A stretch of DNA of 64,000 bases, taken from Chthoniobacteraceae bacterium (GTDB taxonomy: Bacteria; Verrucomicrobiota; Verrucomicrobiia; Chthoniobacterales; Chthoniobacteraceae). The position numbers were made by a program, and so were the translations under genes. The stretch is taken from assembly GCA_947449735.1 (NCBI GenBank), contig CANFTB010000006.1:62001-126000 (forward strand), given 5' to 3'. Below, one piece after another: positions 45,871 to 53,310 of this stretch. The notes below the pieces were generated by a model, which was not told the DNA's origin, did not search any database, and was given only the letters and a program-made list of their open reading frames with translations. Within the stretch, counting starts at the first letter, position 1. The number at the start of each line of letters is the position of its first letter.

Positions 45871-46995
45871 ATGTCCCGTAAAAAAGTGAATGTCGCGATC
45901 GTAGGCCTGGGCTTCGGAGCCGAGTTCATTCCGATTTACCAGCACCACCCCAACGCCCACCTGTATGCGATCTGCCAGCGCAACCGCAAGAAGCTGGACT
46001 CGGTTGGCGACGCCTTCGGAGTGGAGGCCCGGTACACGGATTTCATGGACCTGCTGAAGGATCCGAACGTGGACGCCGTTCACATCAATTCCCCGATTCC
46101 CGACCACGGCTGGATGAGCATCGCAGCGCTGAAGGCGGGCAAGCACGTCAGTTGCACGGTGCCGATGGCTACGACGGTCGAGGAGTGCAAGCAGATCGTC
46201 GAACTCGTGCGCAAGACCGGGTTGAAATACACGATGGCCGAGACGGTTGTTTACGCCCGCGAGTACCTCTTCATGCGCGAACTCCTGGAGAAAGGCAAAC
46301 TGGGCAAGCTCCAGTTTTTGCAGGCCAGCCACCAGCAGGACATGGACGGATGGCCGAACTACTGGCCCGGCCTGCCACCGATGTGGTACGCCACCCACTG
46401 CGTCGGGCCGGTCGCCGGACTCGCAGGCGCGCCCGCGGAGTACGTCAGCTGCTTCGGTTCCGGGACGATCCGGCCTGAATTGCAGAAGCACTACGGGTCG
46501 CCCTTCGCGGTCGAGACGGCGCATATCAAGTTCCTCGGTACAGACCTTTCCGCGCGGATCATCCGGAGCCTGTTCGACACGGCGCGCCAGTACCGGGAGA
46601 GCATTGACGTTTATGGGGACAAGGCTTCCGTCGAATGGCCGCTGATTGAACACGAGCCCCTAGTGATGCACACGGCGAAGCTGCCCGAGCCGAAAATTCC
46701 CAAGCACGTGAAAGTCCCGGATTATGCCAAGCTGCTGCCCAAGCAGATCCGCCCGTTCACTACCAACGGGGTGTATGGCGTGGACAAGAAGACGCACCTT
46801 TCCTTCACTCAGGGCGCCGGCCACGGCGGTTCGCATCCCCACCTGGTGCACGAGTTTGTGAGCGCCCTTGTGGAGGATCGCGATCCGTTCCCCAACGCCA
46901 GGCAGTCCGCTAACTGGACGTGCGTGGGGCTGTGCGCTCACCAGTCGGCGCTCAAGGGCGGCGCCATTGTTAAGTTGCCGGCGTTCACGCTGTGA
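45871..46995 (+). CDS. Gfo/Idh/MocA-family oxidoreductase, atypical active site
   Basis: The 374-residue product has an N-terminal Rossmann fold (VNVAIVGLGFGAEFIPIYQ) and the Gfo/Idh C-terminal alpha/beta domain (TDLSARIIRSLF, SVEWPL, HPHLVHEFVSALVEDRDPFPN). In the classical motif (C-E-K-P) the lysine is replaced: GKHVSCTVPMATTVEEC. That lysine usually takes part in catalysis, so the reaction may differ from that of sugar dehydrogenases. The ATG at 45871 begins the conserved sequence. The gene lies between the propeller cluster and the GntR/sulfatase operon, in the same direction, consistent with sugar metabolism. Confidence 0.82.
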   Translation: MSRKKVNVAIVGLGFGAEFIPIYQHHPNAHLYAICQRNRKKLDSVGDAFGVEARYTDFMDLLKDPNVDAVHINSPIPDHGWMSIAALKAGKHVSCTVPMATTVEECKQIVELVRKTGLKYTMAETVVYAREYLFMRELLEKGKLGKLQFLQASHQQDMDGWPNYWPGLPPMWYATHCVGPVAGLAGAPAEYVSCFGSGTIRPELQKHYGSPFAVETAHIKFLGTDLSARIIRSLFDTARQYRESIDVYGDKASVEWPLIEHEPLVMHTAKLPEPKIPKHVKVPDYAKLLPKQIRPFTTNGVYGVDKKTHLSFTQGAGHGGSHPHLVHEFVSALVEDRDPFPNARQSANWTCVGLCAHQSALKGGAIVKLPAFTL

Positions 46996-47185
46996 CGCGT
47001 GACAGCGCCCGTGTACTGTCGCATGCCGCGCAGCGCACGGAGCGGAGTCTGAGGAAAGAGGGGGGGCGGTGGGCAGGCGCTGTCTTCCGGCGGGCCTGTC
47101 CGGCTCATGCAGGAGGCTTCGCAGACGTTCGCAATCCTCATGAGGGGTGGATCCGGTCTGCGCGCGGTTTTTGAGAAGGTGCTTG

Positions 47186-47223
47186 AAACAGTATACTGTT
47201 TTCAGGATTCTGGACGGTATACC
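47186..47223. promoter_or_regulatory. Likely GntR (FCD) operator: two GTATAC-centred palindromes
   Basis: A perfect 16-bp palindrome, AAACAGTATACTGTTT (47186-47201), and a second, GGTATACC (47216-47223), share the GTATAC core with a 26-base repeat distance. They end two bases before the regulator's ATG, in the position expected for autoregulation. Binding is inferred. Confidence 0.6.
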
Positions 47224-47225
47224 AA

Positions 47226-47888
47226 ATGAAGCCGCCGTCTTCCTCCAAGCAACTTTCCGAACAAGCCTCGGCCGTCCTTCGCATGCGCATCATCGACGGG
47301 GTTCTGGACCCCGGCGCTTTGATTGCAGAGTCAGCTGCCGCGCAGGAGCTTGGGGTCAGCCGCGTGCCCGTGCGGGAGGCATTGTTCGCCCTCGAGCGGG
47401 ACGGGCTGGTGGAATTCAGCGGGTCGGGGCGGGCCTATGTGAAAAAACTTTCGCAGCATGATTTTGAAGAGCTGTACGCCTTGCGCCTAGCACTCGAACC
47501 CCTCGGGTCAGCGCTCGCCGCTCCGGGATTAAAGGCAGACTCCTCTGCGCTTGAGCGCAACATCCGGGCGACGAGACGGGCGAAAACCATCCAGGAGGTG
47601 ACGCGCCTCGATCTGGATTTTCACGAGTTGATCCTTGAGGCGTCCGGAAACTCCAGGTTGTTGAAGCTGTGGAGCTCCCTGCGCGGAGAACTCGAACTGT
47701 GGCTAGGACAGCTGCACCGCAGGCATCAGGCGAACCGGCTGGATACCCGCAACGGGACGGCCGCAGCCCACGAGGAGATTCTCATGGGCTTCAAAAGTGC
47801 CTCGACCGACGGGTGCCGGCAGCTGATGCGGCGGCATATCCAAGCCTGGAGGGAGTGGCTGCCCCTTGCTGGTGAAAACGAAGCCTAG
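47226..47888 (+). CDS. GntR-family (FadR/FCD) transcriptional regulator
   Basis: The 220-residue regulator has an N-terminal winged helix (LRMRIIDGVLDPGALIAESAAAQELGVSRVPVREALFALERDGLVEFSGS) and a helical FCD ligand-binding domain. Metal-type His/Asp residues in that domain (DLDFHELI, HEEI, RRHIQ) are typical of the group. It is the first gene of a tight operon with a sulfatase (9 bases) and an alpha-galactosidase, so a sugar or sugar acid is the probable inducer. A palindromic site sits directly before its ATG. No clear Shine-Dalgarno sequence is seen. Confidence 0.9.
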   Translation: MKPPSSSKQLSEQASAVLRMRIIDGVLDPGALIAESAAAQELGVSRVPVREALFALERDGLVEFSGSGRAYVKKLSQHDFEELYALRLALEPLGSALAAPGLKADSSALERNIRATRRAKTIQEVTRLDLDFHELILEASGNSRLLKLWSSLRGELELWLGQLHRRHQANRLDTRNGTAAAHEEILMGFKSASTDGCRQLMRRHIQAWREWLPLAGENEA

Positions 47889-47897
47889 GTCCAGACG

Positions 47898-49373
47898 ATG
47901 AAAGCTCACCTTCTCATCATTTCGTTCCTGGCGTTTGCATTGCATGCCCCGGCGCCCGCCCATGCAATCGGCGGCACTTCGCAAAAGCCGAACGTTCTGT
48001 TCGTAGTCTTTGATGACCTTAACACCCGCCTGGGGTGCTACGGCGACACGGTTGCGAAATCGCCAAACCTCGACCGCCTTGCGGCCCGCGGCACGGTGTT
48101 TACGCGGAACTTCTGCCAGCAGCCAATCTGCGGCCCCTCCCGCGCCTCGTTTATGAGCGGAAGAAGACCGGACTCGCTCGGCATCTGGAGCATGACGCGG
48201 CACTTGTACGACGCGCACCCGGACGCCGTGACGATTCCGCAGTGGTTCATGAGAAACGGCTACACATCCATGAGCATCGGCAAAGTGCTGGGCGGATATG
48301 GAAAGGAGGCGGACTTTAAAACGCTGAGCGTGCCCGACCGGCGTACCGGTGGCAAAACGAAGGATGAGTTTGCGATGCCAGACGGCGCTACGCTGCCACC
48401 GAACCTCGCTAAGGACCTGCTCTGTGAGAATCGTGATGTGAAGGACGAAGCGTGTTTTGACGCTGTGTCAGCCAGTCTCGCAATTACCGAGCTGCGTGCG
48501 CTTGCGAAGAAACCGGAGCCGTTCTTTTTTGCGCTGGGCATCTTCAAGCCGCACACGCCTTACAAAGTGCCCAAGCGTTATTGGGACATGTATCGCCGCG
48601 AGGACATCCCGGCCATCGAGACGCCTGCACGGCCTCGCAACGCGCCCGAGATCGCCTTTCACGCGAACCATGAAATCCTTGGGGAGCCGAGTGCCCACCG
48701 CACGCTCGACGAAGATGCGAAGCGCGAAATTCGCCACGGTTACTATGCGGCGATGAGTTTCGCCGACGCGCAGTTCGGCCGCGTGCTGGATGCGCTGGAT
48801 GAGCTCAAACTCCGTGACAACACCATCGTCGTGATCATCGGCGACAACGGCTTTGAACTAGGCGAGCACGACTGTTGGGGAAAGATGACTTTGTTCGGGT
48901 GGGACGCGCGCGTGCCGCTAATTATCAGCGCTCCAGGCATTGGCGTAGGCGGGGTGAAGACGAGCGCCATCAGCGAGTTGATCGACATCTTTCCTACACT
49001 CACGGAGCTGAGCGGAATTCCCTCTCCTTCTGAGCTTGAAGGCACCAGCCTCGTGCCGGCCCTCAAGGACGCTAGCGCCTCCGTAAAAACTGCCGCGCTC
49101 ACGCAGTATCCGCGACCCGCGCTCTACTGGGGAGGCGGTGCGCAGGCATTGCCCCAAGTGATGGGCTACGGGCTGACGACCGACCGCTGGAGCTACCACG
49201 AGTGGCGCGACTTCAAGACCGGCCACGTCGTTGGCCAGGAGCTCTACGACGAGCAAACCGATCCGCTCGAAACGGTGAACCTCGCTGGCACGACCGAGTT
49301 CGCCGTGGTGGTGAAAGAGCAGCAAGCCCTCTTCGACAAGCTGCTGCCGCATCTGCCGAAACGACAGAAATAA
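47898..49373 (+). CDS. Secreted type I sulfatase
   Basis: Formylglycine-dependent sulfatase, probably acting on a polysaccharide in the periplasm or outside. The 491-residue product has a signal peptide (LLIISFLAFALHAPAPAHA), the metal-binding FDDLNTRLGCYGD, and the modification motif C78-G-P-S-R82 (consensus C-x-P-x-R), followed by FMSGRRPDSLG. GDNGFELGEHD and the HEWRDFKTG-type C-terminal region resemble iduronate-2-sulfatase-like members. The sulfatase-maturating enzyme is not in the window. The product is followed 6 bases later by the GH36 gene. Confidence 0.88.
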   Translation: MKAHLLIISFLAFALHAPAPAHAIGGTSQKPNVLFVVFDDLNTRLGCYGDTVAKSPNLDRLAARGTVFTRNFCQQPICGPSRASFMSGRRPDSLGIWSMTRHLYDAHPDAVTIPQWFMRNGYTSMSIGKVLGGYGKEADFKTLSVPDRRTGGKTKDEFAMPDGATLPPNLAKDLLCENRDVKDEACFDAVSASLAITELRALAKKPEPFFFALGIFKPHTPYKVPKRYWDMYRREDIPAIETPARPRNAPEIAFHANHEILGEPSAHRTLDEDAKREIRHGYYAAMSFADAQFGRVLDALDELKLRDNTIVVIIGDNGFELGEHDCWGKMTLFGWDARVPLIISAPGIGVGGVKTSAISELIDIFPTLTELSGIPSPSELEGTSLVPALKDASASVKTAALTQYPRPALYWGGGAQALPQVMGYGLTTDRWSYHEWRDFKTGHVVGQELYDEQTDPLETVNLAGTTEFAVVVKEQQALFDKLLPHLPKRQK

Positions 49374-49379
49374 CAGAAC

Positions 49380-51476
49380 ATGGAAACGACCCTCACCCGC
49401 CTTACCGTCCTGCTGCTGCGGCTGCTCATTGGATTGTCCTGTAGCCACCGGATAGTTGCCGCGGAGCGTCGTGCGTCCGATGACAAGGTATCCTCTGCGG
49501 CAGATGCTGGAGCCAGCCAAGCTTGGGCGAAATCATTTTGGAACGCAGAAGATCCTGCCCGGTGGCCGATTTCTTTCTCGCTGGAAGGAAAGCCTTCCCG
49601 CGGTTTTCTCGCCGGGTGGAGCGCTCTGCCCGCCGAGCACCGTGCCGACGACCACAAGGAGGCCACGGTTTTGCGCCGTCGCGATCCGGTAACCGGACTG
49701 GAGTTGCGGGTGGAAATCATCACATACCAGAACTGGCCTGTGGTCGAATGGGCGGTATTTCTTCAGAACAACGGAGGAGGAAATTCGCCTGAACTGCGCA
49801 GGTTGCAGGCGGCGGACGTCTTTTTTGAAGGCTCCGAGTTCACTCTGCACGGGATCGAGGGCGACACGAACACTGCACAAAGCTTTGCCCCGTACGAATG
49901 GCAGGCTAAGCCGGGTATCACCCGGATTTTCAGTCCAGGGCCTAGTGGCAAATCGACCAACGGGCGCAATGGTTGGCCTTATTTCAACTTGGCCGGCCCC
50001 GGCAATGAAGGCCGGATCTTGATTCTGGGCTGGCCCGGGAATTGGTCTGCTACTTTCAGCGCGGAGAACGGAGGGATGCGTTGGCAGGCGGGCCAGGAGA
50101 GGTCGCAGTTCCAGCTCAAGCCCGGCGAGAAGGTGCGGTTTCCATCGGCGACTATGCTGTTTTGGAAGGGGGGCGACTGGGAAATCGCGCAGAACTTGTG
50201 GCGCCGGTGGTATCGGGAGGAGGTCATGCCTCATCGCGAAGGCAGCCGGCAAGGGCCGCTGTGGCAGGAGCAGACAGTGCTCCACGAATCGCAAATTTCC
50301 CGGTTTCAGAAGCTGCTCGATTCGGGAATCCAGCCCGATATTTGCTGGATGGACGCAGGCGACGGTTGGTGGGTCAAACCCGAGCCCCAGCCATTCGCCA
50401 AACCAAAACCCCTCTTCCTCAACACGACCGGCTTCTGGGAGCCAGATCCTGTAAAATTTCCAAAGGGCTTTGCTCCCTTTGGAGACTGGGCTCGGCAGCA
50501 TGGCATGAAGGCAGTTCTCTGGTTCGAGCCCGAACGGATCGGCTACACCAACTCCACGCCCGGAGCCTATGATCGGCCGGTGTTGGCCACCGAACACCCG
50601 GAGTGGTTGTTGCACGGCACAGCGGAAGGATCCTACTTCAACCTCGGTGATCCCGCGGCCCTGTCGTGGCTCGAAGACCATCTTTCCACGATACTAAAGC
50701 GGCAGAAACTCGATTGGTATCGCGAGGACTTCAACGGGGCGGGGCCCTACAAGGTGTGGCGTGAAAACGACGAGGCCGAGAAGGGGAAAACCGGGTTGTC
50801 GCGGGTCGGACTGACCGAGAACTTTTACATTCAGGGCCATCTCGCGCTATGGGACACCCTGCGGTTGCGCCGTCCGGGATTACTCATAGACTCTTGCGCT
50901 TCGGGGGGCAGGCGCAACGACTTGGAATCCATGCGCCGCGCCGTGCCCCTGCTCCGCTCCGACTATGAAATGACCAAGGAGGCCGATAAATTCGAGGGCT
51001 TCCAAGGGCAGACTTACGGGCTCTCCTTCTGGGTGCCTTTTTACGGCGGACTCTCACGCTTCCTCGAGCCTTACGAATACCGGAGCTTGTATATGCCAGG
51101 CTTCGGCATGCACGCCGCCCCTCTGGCGATCGCCAAGAAGGCCTACGACGAATTCCGAACCGTGGCGCCGCACATGATCGAGGGCGACTACTACACGCTC
51201 ACGCCCTATAACCGAGCCACGGACCAATGGATCGCATGGCAGTTTCACACGCCAGAAACCGACGCCGGTGTGATTCAGGCCTTCCGCCGTTCCGAAACCG
51301 AGAATGAAACGCTCACCGTGAAGTTACGCGGCCTCGACCCGCAGCAACGTTATGAGATCGAGAACCTCGATGGCGGCAAGGAAACCCGCACTGGCGCCGA
51401 ACTCATGCGCGGTCACACGATCACTCTCAAACAAAAGCCCGCGGCCGCCATACTTGTGCTGAAAGTCCTTAAGTAG
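49380..51476 (+). CDS. Secreted GH36-family alpha-galactosidase-like glycosidase
   Basis: The 698-residue product has an N-terminal signal (LLLRLLIGLSCSHRIVAA), a beta-sandwich N-terminal domain, and a TIM-barrel catalytic domain with GH36/melibiase landmarks: DICWMDAGDGWW, WFEPERIG, the putative nucleophile D450 in WYREDFN, and the acid/base region DSCASGGRRND with candidate D514. A C-terminal beta domain ends the protein. It follows the sulfatase by 6 bases. Family members cleave terminal alpha-galactose, so together with the sulfatase the operon could process a sulfated galactan. Other alpha-glycoside specificities within GH36 are possible. Confidence 0.82.
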   Translation: METTLTRLTVLLLRLLIGLSCSHRIVAAERRASDDKVSSAADAGASQAWAKSFWNAEDPARWPISFSLEGKPSRGFLAGWSALPAEHRADDHKEATVLRRRDPVTGLELRVEIITYQNWPVVEWAVFLQNNGGGNSPELRRLQAADVFFEGSEFTLHGIEGDTNTAQSFAPYEWQAKPGITRIFSPGPSGKSTNGRNGWPYFNLAGPGNEGRILILGWPGNWSATFSAENGGMRWQAGQERSQFQLKPGEKVRFPSATMLFWKGGDWEIAQNLWRRWYREEVMPHREGSRQGPLWQEQTVLHESQISRFQKLLDSGIQPDICWMDAGDGWWVKPEPQPFAKPKPLFLNTTGFWEPDPVKFPKGFAPFGDWARQHGMKAVLWFEPERIGYTNSTPGAYDRPVLATEHPEWLLHGTAEGSYFNLGDPAALSWLEDHLSTILKRQKLDWYREDFNGAGPYKVWRENDEAEKGKTGLSRVGLTENFYIQGHLALWDTLRLRRPGLLIDSCASGGRRNDLESMRRAVPLLRSDYEMTKEADKFEGFQGQTYGLSFWVPFYGGLSRFLEPYEYRSLYMPGFGMHAAPLAIAKKAYDEFRTVAPHMIEGDYYTLTPYNRATDQWIAWQFHTPETDAGVIQAFRRSETENETLTVKLRGLDPQQRYEIENLDGGKETRTGAELMRGHTITLKQKPAAAILVLKVLK

Positions 51477-51664
51477 GATACTCCACGGTCCGTGTCATTA
51501 GAATTGTAACGTAGGTGCGGCAGCAGCGCATGCCCTCATCGGTATCTGCGGGGATAGGGGGAGGGGTGGTATTAAAAATGACTGTCGACGAATGCTCGGG
51601 CATTCTCTCGAGTGACAGTGGCGTGCCGGTAGCTGGCCGGATTCTGGCATTCCTGTCGCACCGG

Positions 51665-51751
51665 CTAAATTGAGTCATCACGGCGGGCACGCTCAGAGTC
51701 TGCGAAGCATTCAATCCATCCGGAGGAGTCGACGACATTCAGGTGGCTCAC
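51665..51751 (-). pseudogene. Truncated PIN-domain (VapC-type) toxin remnant
   Basis: After the antitoxin stop, a GTG start overlapping it (GTGA) gives VSHLNVVDSSGWIECFAD and a few more residues before a TAG at 51665-51667. NVVDSSGW is the typical PIN-toxin opening, with its first metal Asp. The rest of the toxin is not readable in any frame downstream, so only the first 28 codons remain. The order, antitoxin then toxin with a 4-base overlap, is that of a type II toxin-antitoxin operon. Confidence 0.65.
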
Positions 51752-51954
51752 AGCCGGTCGCCATCACGGTCGATGGCGGTGTCCATGTTTTTGAGGAACC
51801 CGCGCATTTCGCGGATGGGGCGCACGGGAATGAATTCGACCCTGTTTGCGTGCCGTATCACTCTGCGTTTTTCATCGGGAATCAGATGGAGTGCTTTCCG
51901 GATTGCTTGGGGAATAACCACTTAAAATTTCGGAGAAATCGCGACGGTATGCAT
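51748..51954 (-). pseudogene. AbrB/MazE-type antitoxin gene with in-frame stop
   Basis: Read on the minus strand from the ATG at 51954: MHTVAISPKF, a TAA stop at 51922-51924, then VVIPQAIRKALHLIPDEK and RVEFIPVRPIREMRGF to a TGA. The whole 69-codon frame is otherwise open and matches the SpoVT/AbrB antitoxin fold (xVTISPKFQVVIPxAIR). The stop sits where relatives have a Gln, so CAA to TAA is the likely change. The gene is therefore broken unless the stop is read through or the sequence is in error. Confidence 0.75.
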
Positions 51955-52097
51955 ATCGATCGGGTTCGCGTAGTACGATGGCGGTGTCGATGCAATGCCG
52001 GGCGGCATCAGCCCTTTTGACCCAGACGGATGGGTGTTCCCGGTAGGGGGAGACGGACGATTCCGGTGATCCATTCGTAAATCGTTGACTTGCAGAA

Positions 52098-52174
52098 TGG
52101 TCGGGCCGGAGGGATTCGAACCCTCGACCTCCTCGACCCGAACGAGGCGCTCTACCAAGCTGAGCCACGGCCCG
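52098..52174 (-). tRNA. tRNA-Pro (anticodon CGG)
   Basis: On the minus strand the 77 bases fold as a standard cloverleaf. The acceptor stem CGGGCCG pairs with CGGCCCG, the D arm carries GCTCAGCTTGGTAGAGC, and the anticodon stem CCTCG/CGAGG has loop TTCGGGT (anticodon CGG at 52138-52140). The T arm GAGGG-TTCGAAT-CCCTC is followed by discriminator A and an encoded CCA. It reads the proline codon CCG. Short and broken genes flank it, so it may mark an old insertion point, although no attachment repeat was found. Confidence 0.95.
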
Positions 52175-52629
52175 ATGTGAACCTGCCGTAGACGAAACCA
52201 CCGCTAGGGGCGACTTGAACTTGAGGCAGGCAGCATTCCAACCACCCCGGCGTGCGAACGACGCCGGGACGCGTGCAGACGGGTTCTGCACTGGGCACAA
52301 TCTGGGGCGCGCCGGCCTGCCGGTCAACTGAAAATGGTGTCCCGAGACTTGGCTTTCCACTCGCGAACAGCCACTTATTTAAAGCGGTTTTACATGTATT
52401 GTGAATGAGAGCGGACCTTGAGAGGCGTGCGATGTATCGTATTTCCCGTTGCTGAATACGGGCAATGCGTTCCGCCATAAGCTCTGCTCGAAGCTCTGAT
52501 TCAAAGTCCGTCATATAGTTGTCAAAAAAGGGTTTTGTGACGATTTATAGCGTTTGTGTTTCGGTTTTTTTACCGCGAAAACGCTAAAATTTTTGACATT
52601 AGCCATTTTTTCAGTATTTCACTTGGGGT
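52175..52629. other. Intergenic region with possible gene remnant and AT-rich hairpins
   Basis: A minus-strand frame starts at ATG 52514 with a convincing amphipathic stretch (MTDFESELRAELMAERIARI) but continues into low-quality sequence and runs into the tRNA. Only the first 50-60 codons look protein-like, and it may be a decayed small gene. From about 52500 to 52620 the sequence is AT-rich. Nested inverted repeats are seen here: AGCGTTT (52549-52555) with AAACGCT (52578-52584), and inside them CGGT with ACCG around a T run. Nothing else was recognised. Confidence 0.4.
52592..52619 (+). promoter_or_regulatory. Possible sigma-70-type promoter
   Basis: TTGACA (52592-52597) matches the -35 consensus exactly. 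After 16 bases, TATTTC (52614-52619) is a poor -10 match. It lies just upstream of the ATG at 52630, which would leave almost no leader. Confidence 0.25.
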
Positions 52630-53034
52630 ATGGAAACAACCCATGCCAAGGATGCTGACCTGAACGAACAATCTCGGATTGCCCGGGTGATTGAATCGCA
52701 CATTGATGAACTTCTCCAGAAACGGAAGGAAGTTGAATCGAAAGTGCAGTCCGAACTCGACGATATTGACCGCGCACTCCGTCAGCTCGGCTATGCAGCC
52801 CATGGAGGGTCCTTGGGGTCGTCCGTCCGTCGCAAGCGGCGCACGAAAATTTCCGATAGCGAAATCAAAGCCTTGCTCAACGGTTTTATGAAGCACGGGG
52901 TTTATATTACTGGCGCTGAGATTTTAAAGAAGACCTCGCTGAAGGCTTCTCGTTTCGCAAATTTCAAAGCGGCAAACAAAGGCTTCTTGGTAACTCAGGG
53001 TGCCAAAAGGGCAATGACGTATTCCCTCGCCTAA
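52630..53034 (+). CDS. Orphan small protein with N-terminal coiled coil
   Basis: I do not recognise the family. The 134-residue product has a charged N-terminal helix that looks like a coiled coil (about 14-60, VIESHIDELLQKRKEVESKVQSELDDIDRALRQLG), a short basic linker (RRKRRTK), and a C-terminal region (about 75-134) that could be a small helical DNA- or RNA-binding domain (DSEIKALLNGFMKHGVYITGAEIL). The base composition is lower in GC than its neighbours. It is flanked by AT-rich sequence and a strong terminator, next to a tRNA and toxin-antitoxin remnants, which suggests a transferred gene. Confidence 0.6.
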   Translation: METTHAKDADLNEQSRIARVIESHIDELLQKRKEVESKVQSELDDIDRALRQLGYAAHGGSLGSSVRRKRRTKISDSEIKALLNGFMKHGVYITGAEILKKTSLKASRFANFKAANKGFLVTQGAKRAMTYSLA

Positions 53035-53071
53035 CGACCACAACTCAGAGGGTTATTTTTAGATTTGGAAT

Positions 53072-53110
53072 GCCGGCGATCTCCCAAGGGAGACGCCGGC
53101 TTTCCTTTTG
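53072..53110 (+). terminator. Intrinsic terminator after the orphan gene
   Basis: GCCGGCG (53072-53078), one base, then TCTCCC pairs with GGGAGA and CGCCGGC (to 53100) around an AA loop. TTTCCTTTTG follows. The stem is 13 base pairs with a single bulge. Confidence 0.9.
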
Positions 53111-53310
53111 TTTTTTTGATGAAAGTCCGGGCCCGGTTTTCTTGCTCTGTTCAAACCGAGCAGTGACGGCGGCGGGTCCTGAAATCGTATGTCGGGAGAC
53201 GCGGGCTCAATTTCGAGCCGGTGTTAATATATAATCCGGCGTCTAAATTTCACGCGCCACGTAGAGCAACGGACCCGCGCTTTGGACTTACATCTTGCTT
53301 GTAGCCTGGC

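Noticed and set aside
51469..51738. 89-codon minus-strand frame beginning near the PIN remnant
   Set aside because: It is the wrong frame of the toxin start; the frame giving NVVDSSGW is the meaningful one, and it is truncated.
52152..52514. 120-codon minus-strand frame running into the tRNA
   Set aside because: Only the first 50-60 codons look protein-like and the 3' part overlaps the tRNA gene; described as a possible remnant rather than a gene.
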